A stretch of 64,000 nucleotides of DNA from Bradyrhizobium sp. CB82 (lineage in GTDB: Bacteria > Pseudomonadota > Alphaproteobacteria > Rhizobiales > Xanthobacteraceae): assembly GCF_029714405.1 (NCBI RefSeq), contig NZ_CP121650.1:7073001-7137000 (forward strand). The letters are read 5' to 3'. A program made the position numbers and the translations under genes. The notes below the pieces were generated by a model. It was not told the DNA's origin. It searched no databases and saw only the letters and a program-made list of their open reading frames with translations. Position 1 is the stretch's first letter; each line of letters begins with the position of its first letter. Below, in pieces: positions 1-9,242 of this stretch.

Positions 1-360
1 GAGTTTGGGATAGATACAGGAGGAGCCAAAGAACATCAGCTTCTCGCATCGATTGACGTGCGCGGCGTGAATGACGTTGGTCGCGATCGCCAGATTATCG
101 TAGAGGAACTCGGCGCGCAGCGTATTGTTGGCGACGATGCCACCGACCTTGGCGGCAGCAAGGAACACCGCCTGCGGACGTCTTGCAGCGAACCATTCGT
201 CGACGGCGGCCTGATCACGCAGGTCGACCTCGCTCCGCGACACCGTCAGCAGCTCTACGTTTTCCTTCACGAGCCGACGCGCCAGCGCGGAGCCAACCAT
301 CCCGCGATGGCCGGCGACGAAGACAGTCTTGCCGGCCAGGTCAAACGGAGCGCTTGCCAT
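1..360 (-). CDS. fcl: GDP-L-fucose synthase, partial (C-terminus beyond window)
   Basis: This is the N-terminal 120 codons of a GDP-4-keto-6-deoxy-mannose 3,5-epimerase/4-reductase, which makes GDP-L-fucose from the product of Gmd in the cytoplasm. The start is the ATG at 360. The protein opens with the Rossmann motif [12 protein letters not shown], followed by the family-typical [17 protein letters not shown] and the segment [11 protein letters not shown]. The window edge cuts the gene. It is closely similar to the complete copy at 44536-45492, so the locus has two fcl genes. It lies 90 bp downstream of the flippase gene on the same strand. A short gmd-like fragment precedes it directly. Confidence 0.93.
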   Translation of the reverse strand, partial: MASAPFDLAGKTVFVAGHRGMVGSALARRLVKENVELLTVSRSEVDLRDQAAVDEWFAARRPQAVFLAAAKVGGIVANNTLRAEFLYDNLAIATNVIHAAHVNRCEKLMFFGSSCIYPKL

Positions 361-361
361 T

Positions 362-424
362 GGCACCGTCCCGATCTGTGAGACCCGTAATAAGCGCAAC
401 GCGGCGCTTCGACCCTTCATTCAT
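362..424 (-). pseudogene. N-terminal ghost of GDP-mannose 4,6-dehydratase
   Basis: Immediately upstream of the fcl start, the minus strand encodes RRVALITGLTDRDGA in frame from an ATG at 424. This matches the conserved start of Gmd ([12 protein letters not shown] in the intact copy at 40887). After the Gly-Ala the sequence runs straight into the fcl ATG, so nearly all of gmd is missing. The likely explanation is a deletion inside an ancestral gmd-fcl operon. The match is short; the similar but longer gmd remnant upstream of the second fcl copy supports the reading. Confidence 0.55.
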
Positions 425-450
425 ATATTGCTCACCCGACTCCGCGGTTG

Positions 451-1977
451 TCATTGACGATTCCCTAGTTTCCAAAGCCTGTCGGCGATTGCGCCGAGGA
501 TTCGCAGGATCTCGAGCTCGGGCCCGACCGGTGAGCCAGCAGCCCGCCATAATGCAAACAGTGACCCGACATAGGTAAGAGCGCTCACGAGAACAACAAC
601 GATCAAACGAACATAGACGTGGGACTCATGGCCAAAAGATGTGATGAAAGTCCAATTGGTCAGCAGACCGACAATGATCATCGTGCAGGTGGACAAAGCG
701 GTCCGCAGATTCACGAGGAACTGCCGGGAGACGGAAGTGTCGATCAACTCGCGGACCAGGACCATGTTGTAGAGGACACCGCCGAGCGTAACCGCCACGC
801 GAGCGACAAGCAGGCCAACTAACCCTCCTACCCACAAGCCCGCAACAATGACAGGCAACCTCACGATCAGGATCGCAACGTCGCGATGAAATAACTTGCG
901 CGTCTGTCCAAGAGCCAAACCCAGGGGTTGGACGGTCGCACTGAGGGTATGCAACGCAATTGCACCACCGAGCAGCTGGATCACGATTGTCGCGCCTGCC
1001 CACGCCTCACCCAGCGCGAGCGGAACGAATTGATCGGCTACCAACGCGAAGCCGAACCCCGCCGGAAAGGCGATCGCACACAGCATTGATTGCGCCGACA
1101 GATAAGCACGTTGAAGCGCCGCTTTGTCGCCCCTCAGCCTCACGAATGCGGGAAACAGCGTCCCGGCGAGCGGGTTTGTTGCTTCTCGTGTCGGCGTGGC
1201 GGCCAGATCGCTGCCAAGCACATATCGACCCAGAGTAGGTTTTCCGAGAAAATATCCGATGATGATCTGATCGAATCGCCAGTTCAGCGTGCTGACCGCC
1301 TGTCCGAGCGATAGCCACACAGAGAACGACCATAGGGAGCGGCTGCCCCTTATCCGGAATTTTGGCCGGAACGGCTGGATCAGATAGGAGGCGACGACAT
1401 CGACGAGGTTGGCGACGACGGCTCCGGCGATCAACGCCCAGTAACTCCTGAAACAAATGGCGATGCCGGAGGAAACAAGGATAGTTGCGAGCGCCCGGCT
1501 GGTACTCGTCACGAATTCCTGCCAGAAGACGAGTTGACGCTGCATCATTGCGAGCATCGGATTTCGAAGGCCGGTTATCACGATCGAACAGCTCAGGACG
1601 AGCAGGATCGGAATCAAACGGCCATCGCCGTAGGACAGTGACACCGGATAGGCAAGCGCCGACAGCAAGAGTGCGAGCAAGCAGGCGCGGGCCACGTTCA
1701 ACGTCCACGCGGCGTGGAATTGATCTTCGCTTGGATCCTTGTGGTGAATGAGCGCCGATGTCAGGGACAGCTCGGTCATCGACGTCAAAATTGCAATGAT
1801 GGCCGTCGCGACAGCAACCAGACCGAAATCTTCCGGCGTGAGCATTCTCGCCAATATGAGCGTATTGAGGAAGGCAAGACTGGCAACCACCACGCGGCTC
1901 ACGCCGATCCAGGCAGCTCCGATGGCGATTGACCTTTTCGACAAAGGGAATCCCGCATGCGCACCAACATCGACCAT
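451..1977 (-). CDS. Polysaccharide flippase (Wzx/MviN-like)
   Basis: A protein of about 508 residues with some 12-14 hydrophobic segments, of the oligosaccharide flippase type that moves polyprenyl-linked repeat units across the inner membrane. Early residues read RSIAIGAAWIGVSRVVVASL, then LARMLTPEDFGLVAVATAI, the usual Wzx N-terminal pattern. An ATG at 1977 is preferred over an in-frame ATG at 2064 because it lies 13 bp after the stop of the upstream GT61 gene and the extra 29 residues are not membrane-like. It forms a minus-strand unit GT61 - flippase - fcl. A second flippase lies at 46972. Confidence 0.88.
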   Translation of the reverse strand: MVDVGAHAGFPLSKRSIAIGAAWIGVSRVVVASLAFLNTLILARMLTPEDFGLVAVATAIIAILTSMTELSLTSALIHHKDPSEDQFHAAWTLNVARACLLALLLSALAYPVSLSYGDGRLIPILLVLSCSIVITGLRNPMLAMMQRQLVFWQEFVTSTSRALATILVSSGIAICFRSYWALIAGAVVANLVDVVASYLIQPFRPKFRIRGSRSLWSFSVWLSLGQAVSTLNWRFDQIIIGYFLGKPTLGRYVLGSDLAATPTREATNPLAGTLFPAFVRLRGDKAALQRAYLSAQSMLCAIAFPAGFGFALVADQFVPLALGEAWAGATIVIQLLGGAIALHTLSATVQPLGLALGQTRKLFHRDVAILIVRLPVIVAGLWVGGLVGLLVARVAVTLGGVLYNMVLVRELIDTSVSRQFLVNLRTALSTCTMIIVGLLTNWTFITSFGHESHVYVRLIVVVLVSALTYVGSLFALWRAAGSPVGPELEILRILGAIADRLWKLGNRQ

Positions 1978-1990
1978 TTTCAATGCTCGT

Positions 1991-3130
1991 TCATTGGCAG
2001 ATGGTTTCCAGTGCGTGCTCGAAGATGTCCGGCGCAACCTCGAAATCGAATGGGCTCGGCCCAAATGCTCCCTGTGGGCGCGTTCCCTCGCTGTTTCCCA
2101 CGATGTAAGAATATTCCGCGCCAGCGGATGTTGCGATCGTGTAGTAGTAGGGATGGACGTGGTCTGACGGTATCAGCTCCAGGACTTTCGTACCCGGCGA
2201 GCAGAATGCGAGATTTGTCAGGCCTGCTCCATGCGGGCCAACGACAATCGAGCATTCGGAAAAAAAGGTCGCCTCATCCTCAACGTCGTCGAAGTCGTAG
2301 ATCTGGAAACCGAACTTCTTCAGCACAGGCATCAGCTCTTCTTCGTTGGCGACTTTCCTTTGGCCTTTGCGCGGAACGTATACGCGCCTGTCGTGACGAA
2401 GCGGCGACTTGGCTACCTGCGAGCGAAAGAAATCCGTAAGCCAAGGCGCATAGTTTCGTCGCAAGCCCGGAAACGAAGTGCCGATCACGAGATCCGCCTG
2501 GACGTCGCCCTGACCTGCCCACACACACTTGTGCATCGGAATTCCAAGCCGGTGGACGAGTTTGGCTGCTGTTCCGGGCATCGGTTTGGGCAGATAGACA
2601 TGATCGACATCATCGAGCGACAGGCCACTTTTCTGAAAGAGTGCCAGGCGTCCCAGGCAATCGAGCAGGAAGTGCCCATAGTTCCCCCCGGCAAAGTCAC
2701 TCGCCAGCGAGAGACAGGTGCCGCTCAGCGGCAGCGGCGTCCCGTAGGCAATCGATCGCGGATGGCGTGAGAACGACGATCCGTACCAGGTGCTCTCGTA
2801 GAGCAGCGATCCGTCCTCCGTCACGAGCCATCCGTCGGGCCCGAGGATGCGGGCGTTGCTCATGCTGAGAACGCCCAGCTCGGGCATTCTATTGTCAACG
2901 CTTTCACCGAACCCTGCGTCGCGACCTCCAAATCGAGCCGGCGCCTTCCGCACCAGCACCTCTTCCTCGACAGCCATCATCCATGCGTGCGGATGTTCAC
3001 TCCGCCAGGTGCGATGATCGCAAAGCCGGCTCGGGCACCCGCGCAATGCGCCACGGAGGATTTGCCTGACGGCCCGAACCTTAGAGTTCATGAACGACAA
3101 CCATTGAGAAACACCGATTGTGGTAGGCAA
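1991..3130 (-). CDS. Glycosyltransferase family 61 (DUF563) protein
   Basis: A 379-residue protein whose C-terminal half carries the GT61 signature VVGPHGAGLTNLAFCSPG followed by KVLELIPSDHVHPYYY. Members are capsular and EPS glycosyltransferases in bacteria and xylosyltransferase-like enzymes in eukaryotes; the sugar transferred cannot be read from the sequence. A middle segment, LASDFAGGNYGHFLLDCLGR, is also typical of the family (GNYxHWLxD). The start is uncertain: in-frame ATG codons exist at 3130 and 3091. The stop lies 13 bp before the flippase start, consistent with one operon. Confidence 0.85.
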   Translation of the reverse strand: MPTTIGVSQWLSFMNSKVRAVRQILRGALRGCPSRLCDHRTWRSEHPHAWMMAVEEEVLVRKAPARFGGRDAGFGESVDNRMPELGVLSMSNARILGPDGWLVTEDGSLLYESTWYGSSFSRHPRSIAYGTPLPLSGTCLSLASDFAGGNYGHFLLDCLGRLALFQKSGLSLDDVDHVYLPKPMPGTAAKLVHRLGIPMHKCVWAGQGDVQADLVIGTSFPGLRRNYAPWLTDFFRSQVAKSPLRHDRRVYVPRKGQRKVANEEELMPVLKKFGFQIYDFDDVEDEATFFSECSIVVGPHGAGLTNLAFCSPGTKVLELIPSDHVHPYYYTIATSAGAEYSYIVGNSEGTRPQGAFGPSPFDFEVAPDIFEHALETICQ

Positions 3131-3259
3131 ACGCGCATGACGGGCTCACCCACCGTTAAAGCAAAATTCGGACCGACCTTCTGATAGCGTGCCCGCAGCG
3201 CTACCCGGCTCGATCAAGATCATGCCGAGTTGTGCTCACGCTGGATGCGCCCTGACCGA

Positions 3260-4606
3260 TCAGCGGCGCACATGCAGCGACAATAGACGACAAGATCTGG
3301 CTTTTTTGGGTTGGACCACCATGGTGTCGCAAGTAACGGGAACTTCTTTGGGGCCGACCTCGCCCGCGACTTCAGCCGTCAGTTTGCTGCCCAGCAGGTA
3401 GTTTCCTTCGCGCGCCACGGCCGGCAGCGCAAATTCGATCACGCTCGCGCCATCCTCCCCATCTTTGCGAGAGATCTGTTGCAGCGGCTTCTTTGCCGAT
3501 GCGACCATGGCGCCGGTCGTTTCGTCGAAGACGTACACGTGAAGCGTTCGATCGGTCGGATAGTCATCGGGAATCTTGATTGGAACTTCGATCTTGAGCG
3601 GATCGGTTGTGCTCAGCGACAATACCCCCGCATTGGGCTTCTTATCCGCAACCACCTGCGTAACGCTGCGGAATGTCGGCTTTGGCATATCGTTGAGCGC
3701 TGCCGTATAGCCAAAATCATTCGGATCCGGCGTCACGTCGCTCGGGCCGCATTTTCGACCTCCCCGCTCGGAGGCCGTGAACTGGCAGACACGAACATAG
3801 TCGATCTTGAACGTCTGCGGGAAAGCAGCGTCATCGACGCCGTGCCGGCCCGCCCAGCCTGCTCCGCCCACAGCGAAATTGAGATCGACGTGCGCTGGCG
3901 GCCCGAGTTGACCGTCCTTCCTGAGCCACTGGTATGTGCGCGTGTAGATGAGGCGACCGTCCCAGAAGAACGAAATGCGGTCGGGTGCCCAAACGAAGCC
4001 GGCAATGTGCCAATCCTTATTCAGGTCGTCCTTGCCGACCATGTCCTGGAACTTGAGCACGAAAGAGCTGTCCGCATACGTGTAGGACTGCGGCGTCCAT
4101 TTGTCCCTGCTCATGGCATTCGAGTGCAGCATATTCGGCTTGTCCTCCACGCCGTTGATGACGTACTCGAAGATGTCAATCTCCGGTGGATGCCAGAATT
4201 TCCCGTCGATGTCGTAATCGGCTTCGAGCCAGAATGCCGGCCACGATCCCCGCGCATTGGGGAGAAAGACCCGCGCTTCATAGTAACCGTAATAGAATGT
4301 CTGGTGGCTTCGGATCATCGCAGAGTCGAACGTGTCCGTCCCCTCATTCTTTTTTGCGGTCAGGCTCAGCATACCTCCGGACACCACGTGGCCGTCGCGG
4401 TAGCGCTGCTTTTCGTCGTTGAACCGGTCCATCGTTTCATTGTTGTAGATGTATCGGGTCGCCCATTTGGTTCGATCAAGCTTGTCGCCGTTGAACTCAT
4501 CCGAAAACACCAGCTCCCAGCCGGCGCTGCGCGCTGGTCCAGCCGACGCGACCACCAGGATGATCGGAACAACACTCAAGACTTGTTTGGGCCAGCCGAC
4601 AATCAT
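3260..4606 (-). CDS. Secreted glycoside hydrolase family 16 (beta-glucanase type)
   Basis: A 448-residue protein with a signal peptide (QVLSVVPIILVVASAGPARS) and a GH16 domain that opens with WELVFSDEFNG. The catalytic motif ExDxxE is present as EIDIFEYV, so nucleophile and acid/base are kept. Family members cleave beta-1,3 or mixed beta-glucans; in rhizobia, ExoK/ExsH-type enzymes trim EPS to lower molecular weight. About 150 C-terminal residues follow the catalytic domain and look beta-rich; their role is unclear. The ATG at 4606 is chosen because it starts a good signal peptide, rather than the upstream ATG at 4747. It is divergent from the polymerase gene at 4845. Confidence 0.88.
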   Translation of the reverse strand: MIVGWPKQVLSVVPIILVVASAGPARSAGWELVFSDEFNGDKLDRTKWATRYIYNNETMDRFNDEKQRYRDGHVVSGGMLSLTAKKNEGTDTFDSAMIRSHQTFYYGYYEARVFLPNARGSWPAFWLEADYDIDGKFWHPPEIDIFEYVINGVEDKPNMLHSNAMSRDKWTPQSYTYADSSFVLKFQDMVGKDDLNKDWHIAGFVWAPDRISFFWDGRLIYTRTYQWLRKDGQLGPPAHVDLNFAVGGAGWAGRHGVDDAAFPQTFKIDYVRVCQFTASERGGRKCGPSDVTPDPNDFGYTAALNDMPKPTFRSVTQVVADKKPNAGVLSLSTTDPLKIEVPIKIPDDYPTDRTLHVYVFDETTGAMVASAKKPLQQISRKDGEDGASVIEFALPAVAREGNYLLGSKLTAEVAGEVGPKEVPVTCDTMVVQPKKARSCRLLSLHVRR

Positions 4607-4844
4607 CACTGAAGTCTCCAGTCTCCCGTCCACGTTTGATCGAAGTCGCCGATCGGAACTACATGCGAATATTGCGACACTTTTGCGTCGACATAACGTT
4701 GATTGCGGACTAGGTTTCTTGCCCTTGCGGAACGACAATAGCCACAATCTTCACTGAACCTGATACTGGGCGCTTCCGAATAAAGATATTTGACTGAATT
4801 GCACCCAAGCATGCCAGCACAACTGACCGAAAGGGCAGCATACG

Positions 4845-6170
4845 GTGACCTTTGATCTCCCTATGAATGAACCGTCTCCTGTCGGCCAAACATCGACCGC
4901 ACGAATGGAGATGGAACTGGACAGAAAGGGAAAGGCCGTAGTCTGGGTGTCGGTGATATCTCCTCTCTTCTTGTCGCAAATTGCCTACAACATGGGTACT
5001 TTCCCGGTCTCGGCGGATCTCCTCTCTTACGCATTGTTTACATCCTATCTCCTCGTCTCAGGCTATGTATCGCTGAGCCTTTGGTCGTTGCTGCTGCTCG
5101 TCGGCGCGATCGCCCTCGCGGCTTTCCGCATGTCGTTTTCCGACACCTCGGGCACGTGGACCTCGCTTCTGCTCCTATCCGCCTTGTACGTGCCGTTCTG
5201 CTTCCGCTTGAAGAGCGTCCATGATCCGCAGCCGGTGCAGGACTACATCCAGCGCACGTTCGTGTCTGCGGCGACCGTGATCGCTGTGATTTCCATTATT
5301 CAGATCGTCGCGGTAAATGCTGTGAAGAGCCCCTTCATCACGAATATTCACTTTGTGCTACCCGATGCGATACGGAGCGAGGGGGCATATACTTATAGCC
5401 GCGAAGGCGCCGGCTTGATAAAGGCAAACGGTTTCTTCCTTCGCGAATCCTCGACTCTGTCTTTGGTGATGGCTCTCGCCATCATCCTCGAATATTGCAC
5501 GAAAGCCAGATGGCACGTTCTCGGCATTCTTGCCGGCGGGTTGGTCAGTTCATTCTCCGGTTCGGGCGTCATCGGAATCATGGCCGGGATTCTGCTTCCA
5601 CGGTCGCTAGCCCGCATTCCAGTCTTCGTTGCATGTCTGGTCGGCGTGGTCGTGGTACTGTTCACACTTTACAGCGCCGACATTCCATATCTGGATGTCT
5701 GGCTAAACCGCCTCGACGAATTCACGATGCCGAATACGAGTGCGTATGCCCGCTTTGTGGCACCGCTCGACATGATCGCGCACAGCTTCGACGACGGCTT
5801 CTTTTCGACGTGGCTCGGCAACGGGGCCGGCAGCTACCTGCGGGAAATCGGTCTGCTCAAGGTCAAGTATGAGGTGAATGATCCGACCTGGGCGAAACTC
5901 ATTTACGAGTACGGGTTGCTGGGATTTATGCTTGTTTTGTCAGTTTTCGTACTTCGGCTGCATTCGAGCGACCTGCGGGTCGAAGCTTGCAACTACTTCC
6001 TGTTCACCTGGCTTGTTAGCGGACAACTCTTGAAGCCTGAGTTCGCGGTGATCGTTTGGTTGTTGACGTTGGCGCAGAAGCGGCTTCGACGCTCCGGCGT
6101 TGCGCGGCCGGTAACCGCAACCCGTTTGCCCCTGCACCGCGGGGCAATGAGACCGATGAAGATGGCATGA
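4845..6170 (+). CDS. Wzy-like polysaccharide polymerase (multi-pass membrane protein)
   Basis: A 441-residue hydrophobic protein with about 10-12 membrane segments, no recognisable soluble enzyme domain, and a large loop before FFLRESSTLSLVMALAIIL. The segment LGNGAGSYLREIG followed by DPTWAKLIYEYGLLGFMLVL is typical of O-antigen polymerase/ligase-type proteins (the G-x-G loop and the YGLLG segment). It probably links repeat units in the periplasm. An alternative start is the ATG at 4863. It is followed by an FkbM gene 40 bp away on the same strand. Confidence 0.78.
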   Translation: MTFDLPMNEPSPVGQTSTARMEMELDRKGKAVVWVSVISPLFLSQIAYNMGTFPVSADLLSYALFTSYLLVSGYVSLSLWSLLLLVGAIALAAFRMSFSDTSGTWTSLLLLSALYVPFCFRLKSVHDPQPVQDYIQRTFVSAATVIAVISIIQIVAVNAVKSPFITNIHFVLPDAIRSEGAYTYSREGAGLIKANGFFLRESSTLSLVMALAIILEYCTKARWHVLGILAGGLVSSFSGSGVIGIMAGILLPRSLARIPVFVACLVGVVVVLFTLYSADIPYLDVWLNRLDEFTMPNTSAYARFVAPLDMIAHSFDDGFFSTWLGNGAGSYLREIGLLKVKYEVNDPTWAKLIYEYGLLGFMLVLSVFVLRLHSSDLRVEACNYFLFTWLVSGQLLKPEFAVIVWLLTLAQKRLRRSGVARPVTATRLPLHRGAMRPMKMA

Positions 6171-6210
6171 TCGCGCCACTTCAGCGGAGACTGACCAGGA
6201 ATCCAGACCG

Positions 6211-6996
6211 ATGAGCTTTTGGTACAATGTTGGTCTTAATATCGAGGACGTAAGACTATTCGGTCCACGGATTCTCTTACGCCACGTCGCTCGGATAACT
6301 GGCGCGAATGCATCGCGAGTCTTCCTTCCTTCGATTGGCAGTGTTTACCTTCGTCCTCGCGAAAGCGATGTGTCGACGTTTCGGGATATATTCGGTTCGT
6401 CGAAATATGCAGCCTATTGCTATCCGGCGGTCAGAGCCAGACTCGAGGCTTCGTATTCAGCAATCCTAAAGCGGGGCGCCAAGCCTGTAATCATTGACGC
6501 AGGCGCCAATATCGGCGCGGCCTCGCTTTGGTTTCGGAAGGCTTTACCCGAGGCCTCCATCGTTGCCATTGAGCCTGAGGAGAACAACGTCAGGATCCTC
6601 CGAAAGAATCTTGGCAATCGCCCCAATACGTACGTAGTCCAGGCTGCAATCGGCGTAGCCCCCGGCTTCGTCACGGTCACAAACTCGCAATTGTCCTGGG
6701 GCGCACGGACAAGCCGCTCCGAGACGGGAATACACGTGCTCACCGTTGACGACGCGCTGGCGATGGTACCGAACGGCGTCTTGCTCATTGTCAAAATCGA
6801 TATCGAAGGCTTTGAACAGGAGCTCTTCTCGGAAAACACCGAGTGGATTGATCGCACAACAATGATAATCATAGAGCCGCACGACTGGCTGATGCCTGGC
6901 CGGCGAACAAGTCGAACGCTTCAGAAGGCCATGGGTCGGAGAGATTTCGACATGATCCTGGATGGCGAGAATATTGTGTATGTTCGTCCGGAATAG
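6211..6996 (+). CDS. FkbM family methyltransferase
   Basis: A 261-residue SAM-dependent methyltransferase of the FkbM type. Motif I for SAM binding reads VIIDAGANIGAASLWF, followed by the acidic strand SIVAIEPEENN and the late family motif VKIDIEGFEQELF. Such enzymes O-methylate sugars in polysaccharides and polyketides. It follows the polymerase gene closely, so a role in EPS methylation is plausible but the acceptor is unknown. Two further FkbM proteins occur at 42447 and 46139. Confidence 0.9.
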   Translation: MSFWYNVGLNIEDVRLFGPRILLRHVARITGANASRVFLPSIGSVYLRPRESDVSTFRDIFGSSKYAAYCYPAVRARLEASYSAILKRGAKPVIIDAGANIGAASLWFRKALPEASIVAIEPEENNVRILRKNLGNRPNTYVVQAAIGVAPGFVTVTNSQLSWGARTSRSETGIHVLTVDDALAMVPNGVLLIVKIDIEGFEQELFSENTEWIDRTTMIIIEPHDWLMPGRRTSRTLQKAMGRRDFDMILDGENIVYVRPE

Positions 6997-7012
6997 AATT
7001 CGTTTCGCGCCC

Positions 7013-8149
7013 TTATCGGAGGACGCGAAGTTGGCTGAGCATTGACTTTATCCATTTTGGCCGTTCCGCGGGTACATATCGCCAGCCTACAAGCTTGCGC
7101 TCGAGACGCGATGGGCTGACTAACACGCAAAGGATCCACAGCAGCAGCGAAGCGCTTTGTGAGGTCGAAAAGCCCTGCGGGTAAAAGAATGCCCTAAGCG
7201 CATCAACCAGGATGAAAATCGACGCCTCTCGCGCGATGGGATGGATGTCAGGCCGCAAGCGGTATGACGCCGTACGCAAGCACAGGTATGTCAGATTCCT
7301 GTTCAGAGCATGCTGCGTCACGGGCAGGTTCATCGTCTGCGCCACCTCCAGAAAAAATTCGTAGCGCCGCCGCGTGAGGTCGATCTCTCTGGCAAAGCGA
7401 GTATCGTCCAATTGAAGGAAGGCCCCATGATTGAGGCCGTGCACGCGATAATCTGCCAGAGGCTTGGTGATCGTCACGACATGGCCACAGGCGGGAGCCG
7501 CCGCCAAGAGATAACTGTCGGGCGCCCGGTCGACAAAGTCGGATTCAAAGCTGAAGACACGCTCGACAAACCATCTCGGGTAGGCATTTCCAGACCCTGG
7601 TGGCGTCGGATAGGCACCGGTCGTTGTCATCCACCTGCGGATGTCATCTGAGGCCGGACACGAGAAGTACTGCGGTAGGACATTTCCGGTCGGCTGCCCC
7701 TTTGCGTCGATAACACGCATCTGAAACTGATATTTGCTCGCAGCTTTCGACGAGACGGATGCAATCTCCGTCATCACATCCGGATGCAGGACATCGTCCG
7801 AGTCGAGAAATATGATGACGTCGCCGGACGATTTGCGAAAGCCGTTCACACAGGACGGCATCTGCCCGGCGTTCGGCTGGCTGATGACCGTGACCTCGTC
7901 TGCAAATTCGTTGATGACCTCGAGCGAATTGTCCGTTGAACCGTCGTCGACGACGATCACTTCGACCTTCGGCCATCGTATGTCCAGTGCGCTGCGGATC
8001 GCGGATCCCACGTACGCAGCGTAGTTGTGATTCGGAATGATGACCGAAAGACTCGGTATGGTGGCCGGTTCGGCGCCCCGCAACATAGCCTGTCTTGGTA
8101 TCTCCTTCAGCATTGGACGTCGGGAATACTCGCGTTGTGGATACGCCAT
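7013..8149 (-). CDS. Glycosyltransferase family 2
   Basis: A 378-residue GT2 (GT-A fold) transferase. The N-terminal half shows LSVIIPNHNYAAYVGSAI, the EVIVVDDGSTDNS nucleotide-sugar motif, and the metal-binding DSDD in IIFLDSDDVLHPDV. The C-terminal 120 residues contain hydrophobic stretches that may hold it at the membrane. In-frame ATGs at 8149, 8113 and 8086 are possible; the last has an AAGGAG sequence 15 nt upstream and begins just before the conserved domain. It converges with the FkbM gene (16 bp between stops). Confidence 0.9.
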   Translation of the reverse strand: MAYPQREYSRRPMLKEIPRQAMLRGAEPATIPSLSVIIPNHNYAAYVGSAIRSALDIRWPKVEVIVVDDGSTDNSLEVINEFADEVTVISQPNAGQMPSCVNGFRKSSGDVIIFLDSDDVLHPDVMTEIASVSSKAASKYQFQMRVIDAKGQPTGNVLPQYFSCPASDDIRRWMTTTGAYPTPPGSGNAYPRWFVERVFSFESDFVDRAPDSYLLAAAPACGHVVTITKPLADYRVHGLNHGAFLQLDDTRFAREIDLTRRRYEFFLEVAQTMNLPVTQHALNRNLTYLCLRTASYRLRPDIHPIAREASIFILVDALRAFFYPQGFSTSQSASLLLWILCVLVSPSRLERKLVGWRYVPAERPKWIKSMLSQLRVLR

Positions 8150-8434
8150 ATGACGGCAGACAGGATGTCACAGTCGACAGATGGTCGATGACCGGACACT
8201 CAATATATCGAGATCCATCAAGAGTGCAGTCTCTAGCACGGGTTTTCAGTTGCAAGGAAGAGGCTGGATTCGGTCGCCTGCAGTCGAGGGAACAATTTGT
8301 TTCGTCATTCTGTTGCCGTAACTGTAGCTCTATCCTGCCGCCGACAAGTGCGGCTTCCTGTCGAGAGCCGGCCTCAGCCATCATCATATGTCGGATGTGG
8401 TTCGTCCTGACCGAACAACTATGCAGAACGAGCA

Positions 8435-8893
8435 GTGAAGATGCGTGACGACCGATCGACGCGATCAGATGGGTACGTGGCGATATGCGCAGCGGTCGTT
8501 TCATCGCTACTTGCAACGACGGCCGATGCTCAAATTTCCGGCTTCGGGCGCACATCCGCACCGATGTATGGCGGCTCCGGCATTTCCACTCGCCCGTCTA
8601 GCTCGATTCAACCCATGGAGGGCACTTACGCGCCAAATCACAAGACGCCGGACGGGAAGCTCTGCATATCCGTTTATCCACTGACACGACCACAAACCAA
8701 CAATCCCAAGATCATCGACCAGATGGTTCTGGTTAAAAACATTTGCGGTCAATCGATCCGGGTTCAGGTTTGCTATGCCGGCAGCAGAGACTGCATTGTC
8801 GTTCCGCTAGGAGGCTACCAGAAACTGCAGAGGGAACTGGGAATCGCCGCTGGGTCGATGTCCTTTCAATTTGAATATCGCGAGCTCAATTGA
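8435..8893 (+). CDS. Secreted hypothetical protein with four cysteines
   Basis: A 152-residue protein with a signal peptide (YVAICAAVVSSLLATTADAQ). The mature part starts with a Gly/Ser/Pro-rich stretch of about 35 residues and then a small domain with four Cys: one in KLCISVYP, then IC, VC and DC within VKNICGQSIRVQVCYAGSRD. Two disulfides in the periplasm are likely. I do not recognise the family. It lies alone between the GT2 gene and the FkbH operon, with 285 bp upstream. Confidence 0.7.
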   Translation: MKMRDDRSTRSDGYVAICAAVVSSLLATTADAQISGFGRTSAPMYGGSGISTRPSSSIQPMEGTYAPNHKTPDGKLCISVYPLTRPQTNNPKIIDQMVLVKNICGQSIRVQVCYAGSRDCIVVPLGGYQKLQRELGIAAGSMSFQFEYRELN

Positions 8894-8895
8894 GC
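8884..8895. repeat. 12-bp perfect palindrome over the stop codon
   Basis: GCTCAATTGAGC covers the TGA stop (8891-8893) of the preceding gene. There is no following T tract, so it is not a standard intrinsic terminator. Confidence 0.5.
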
Positions 8896-9242
8896 ACACC
8901 GATCCAGCCGCGGTTGATCGTTCCTCAGATCTCATCATGAGCAATGCAATCGTTCTCTCGACGAACGCGCCACTATCGCGCCGCCGTTTCCGCCGACGAT
9001 CCGGATGGAACCGATGAGGTCGTCGCACGCGCCAGGCGGGTAACGATCTTGTTATCGCAGCATGATCATTGGATAGCCAACTAACTCCTGCCCGATTTTT
9101 CGTTTCATTGATGAGCCGTGGCAGGAACTTTCGGCACTACGCCAGGCATGTCGAGCAATCCAGCCTTCGCAGGCACAGCTCTTGCAGCGGCAGCTAGTAC
9201 GACCCCGTCGACAGCCAATGCCAAAAAACAAGTGGGGCGATC
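8896..9242. other. Intergenic region upstream of the FkbH operon
   Basis: No convincing open reading frame is visible. The promoter of the FkbH-MBOAT-SGNH-ACP-VOC operon should lie here. I cannot pick a clear -35/-10 or -24/-12 pair by eye. Confidence 0.4.

Noticed and set aside
3311-4612. Long plus-strand open frame (about 433 codons)
   Set aside because: It lies entirely antisense to the GH16 gene and has no recognisable motifs; the GH16 frame has signal peptide and catalytic residues.
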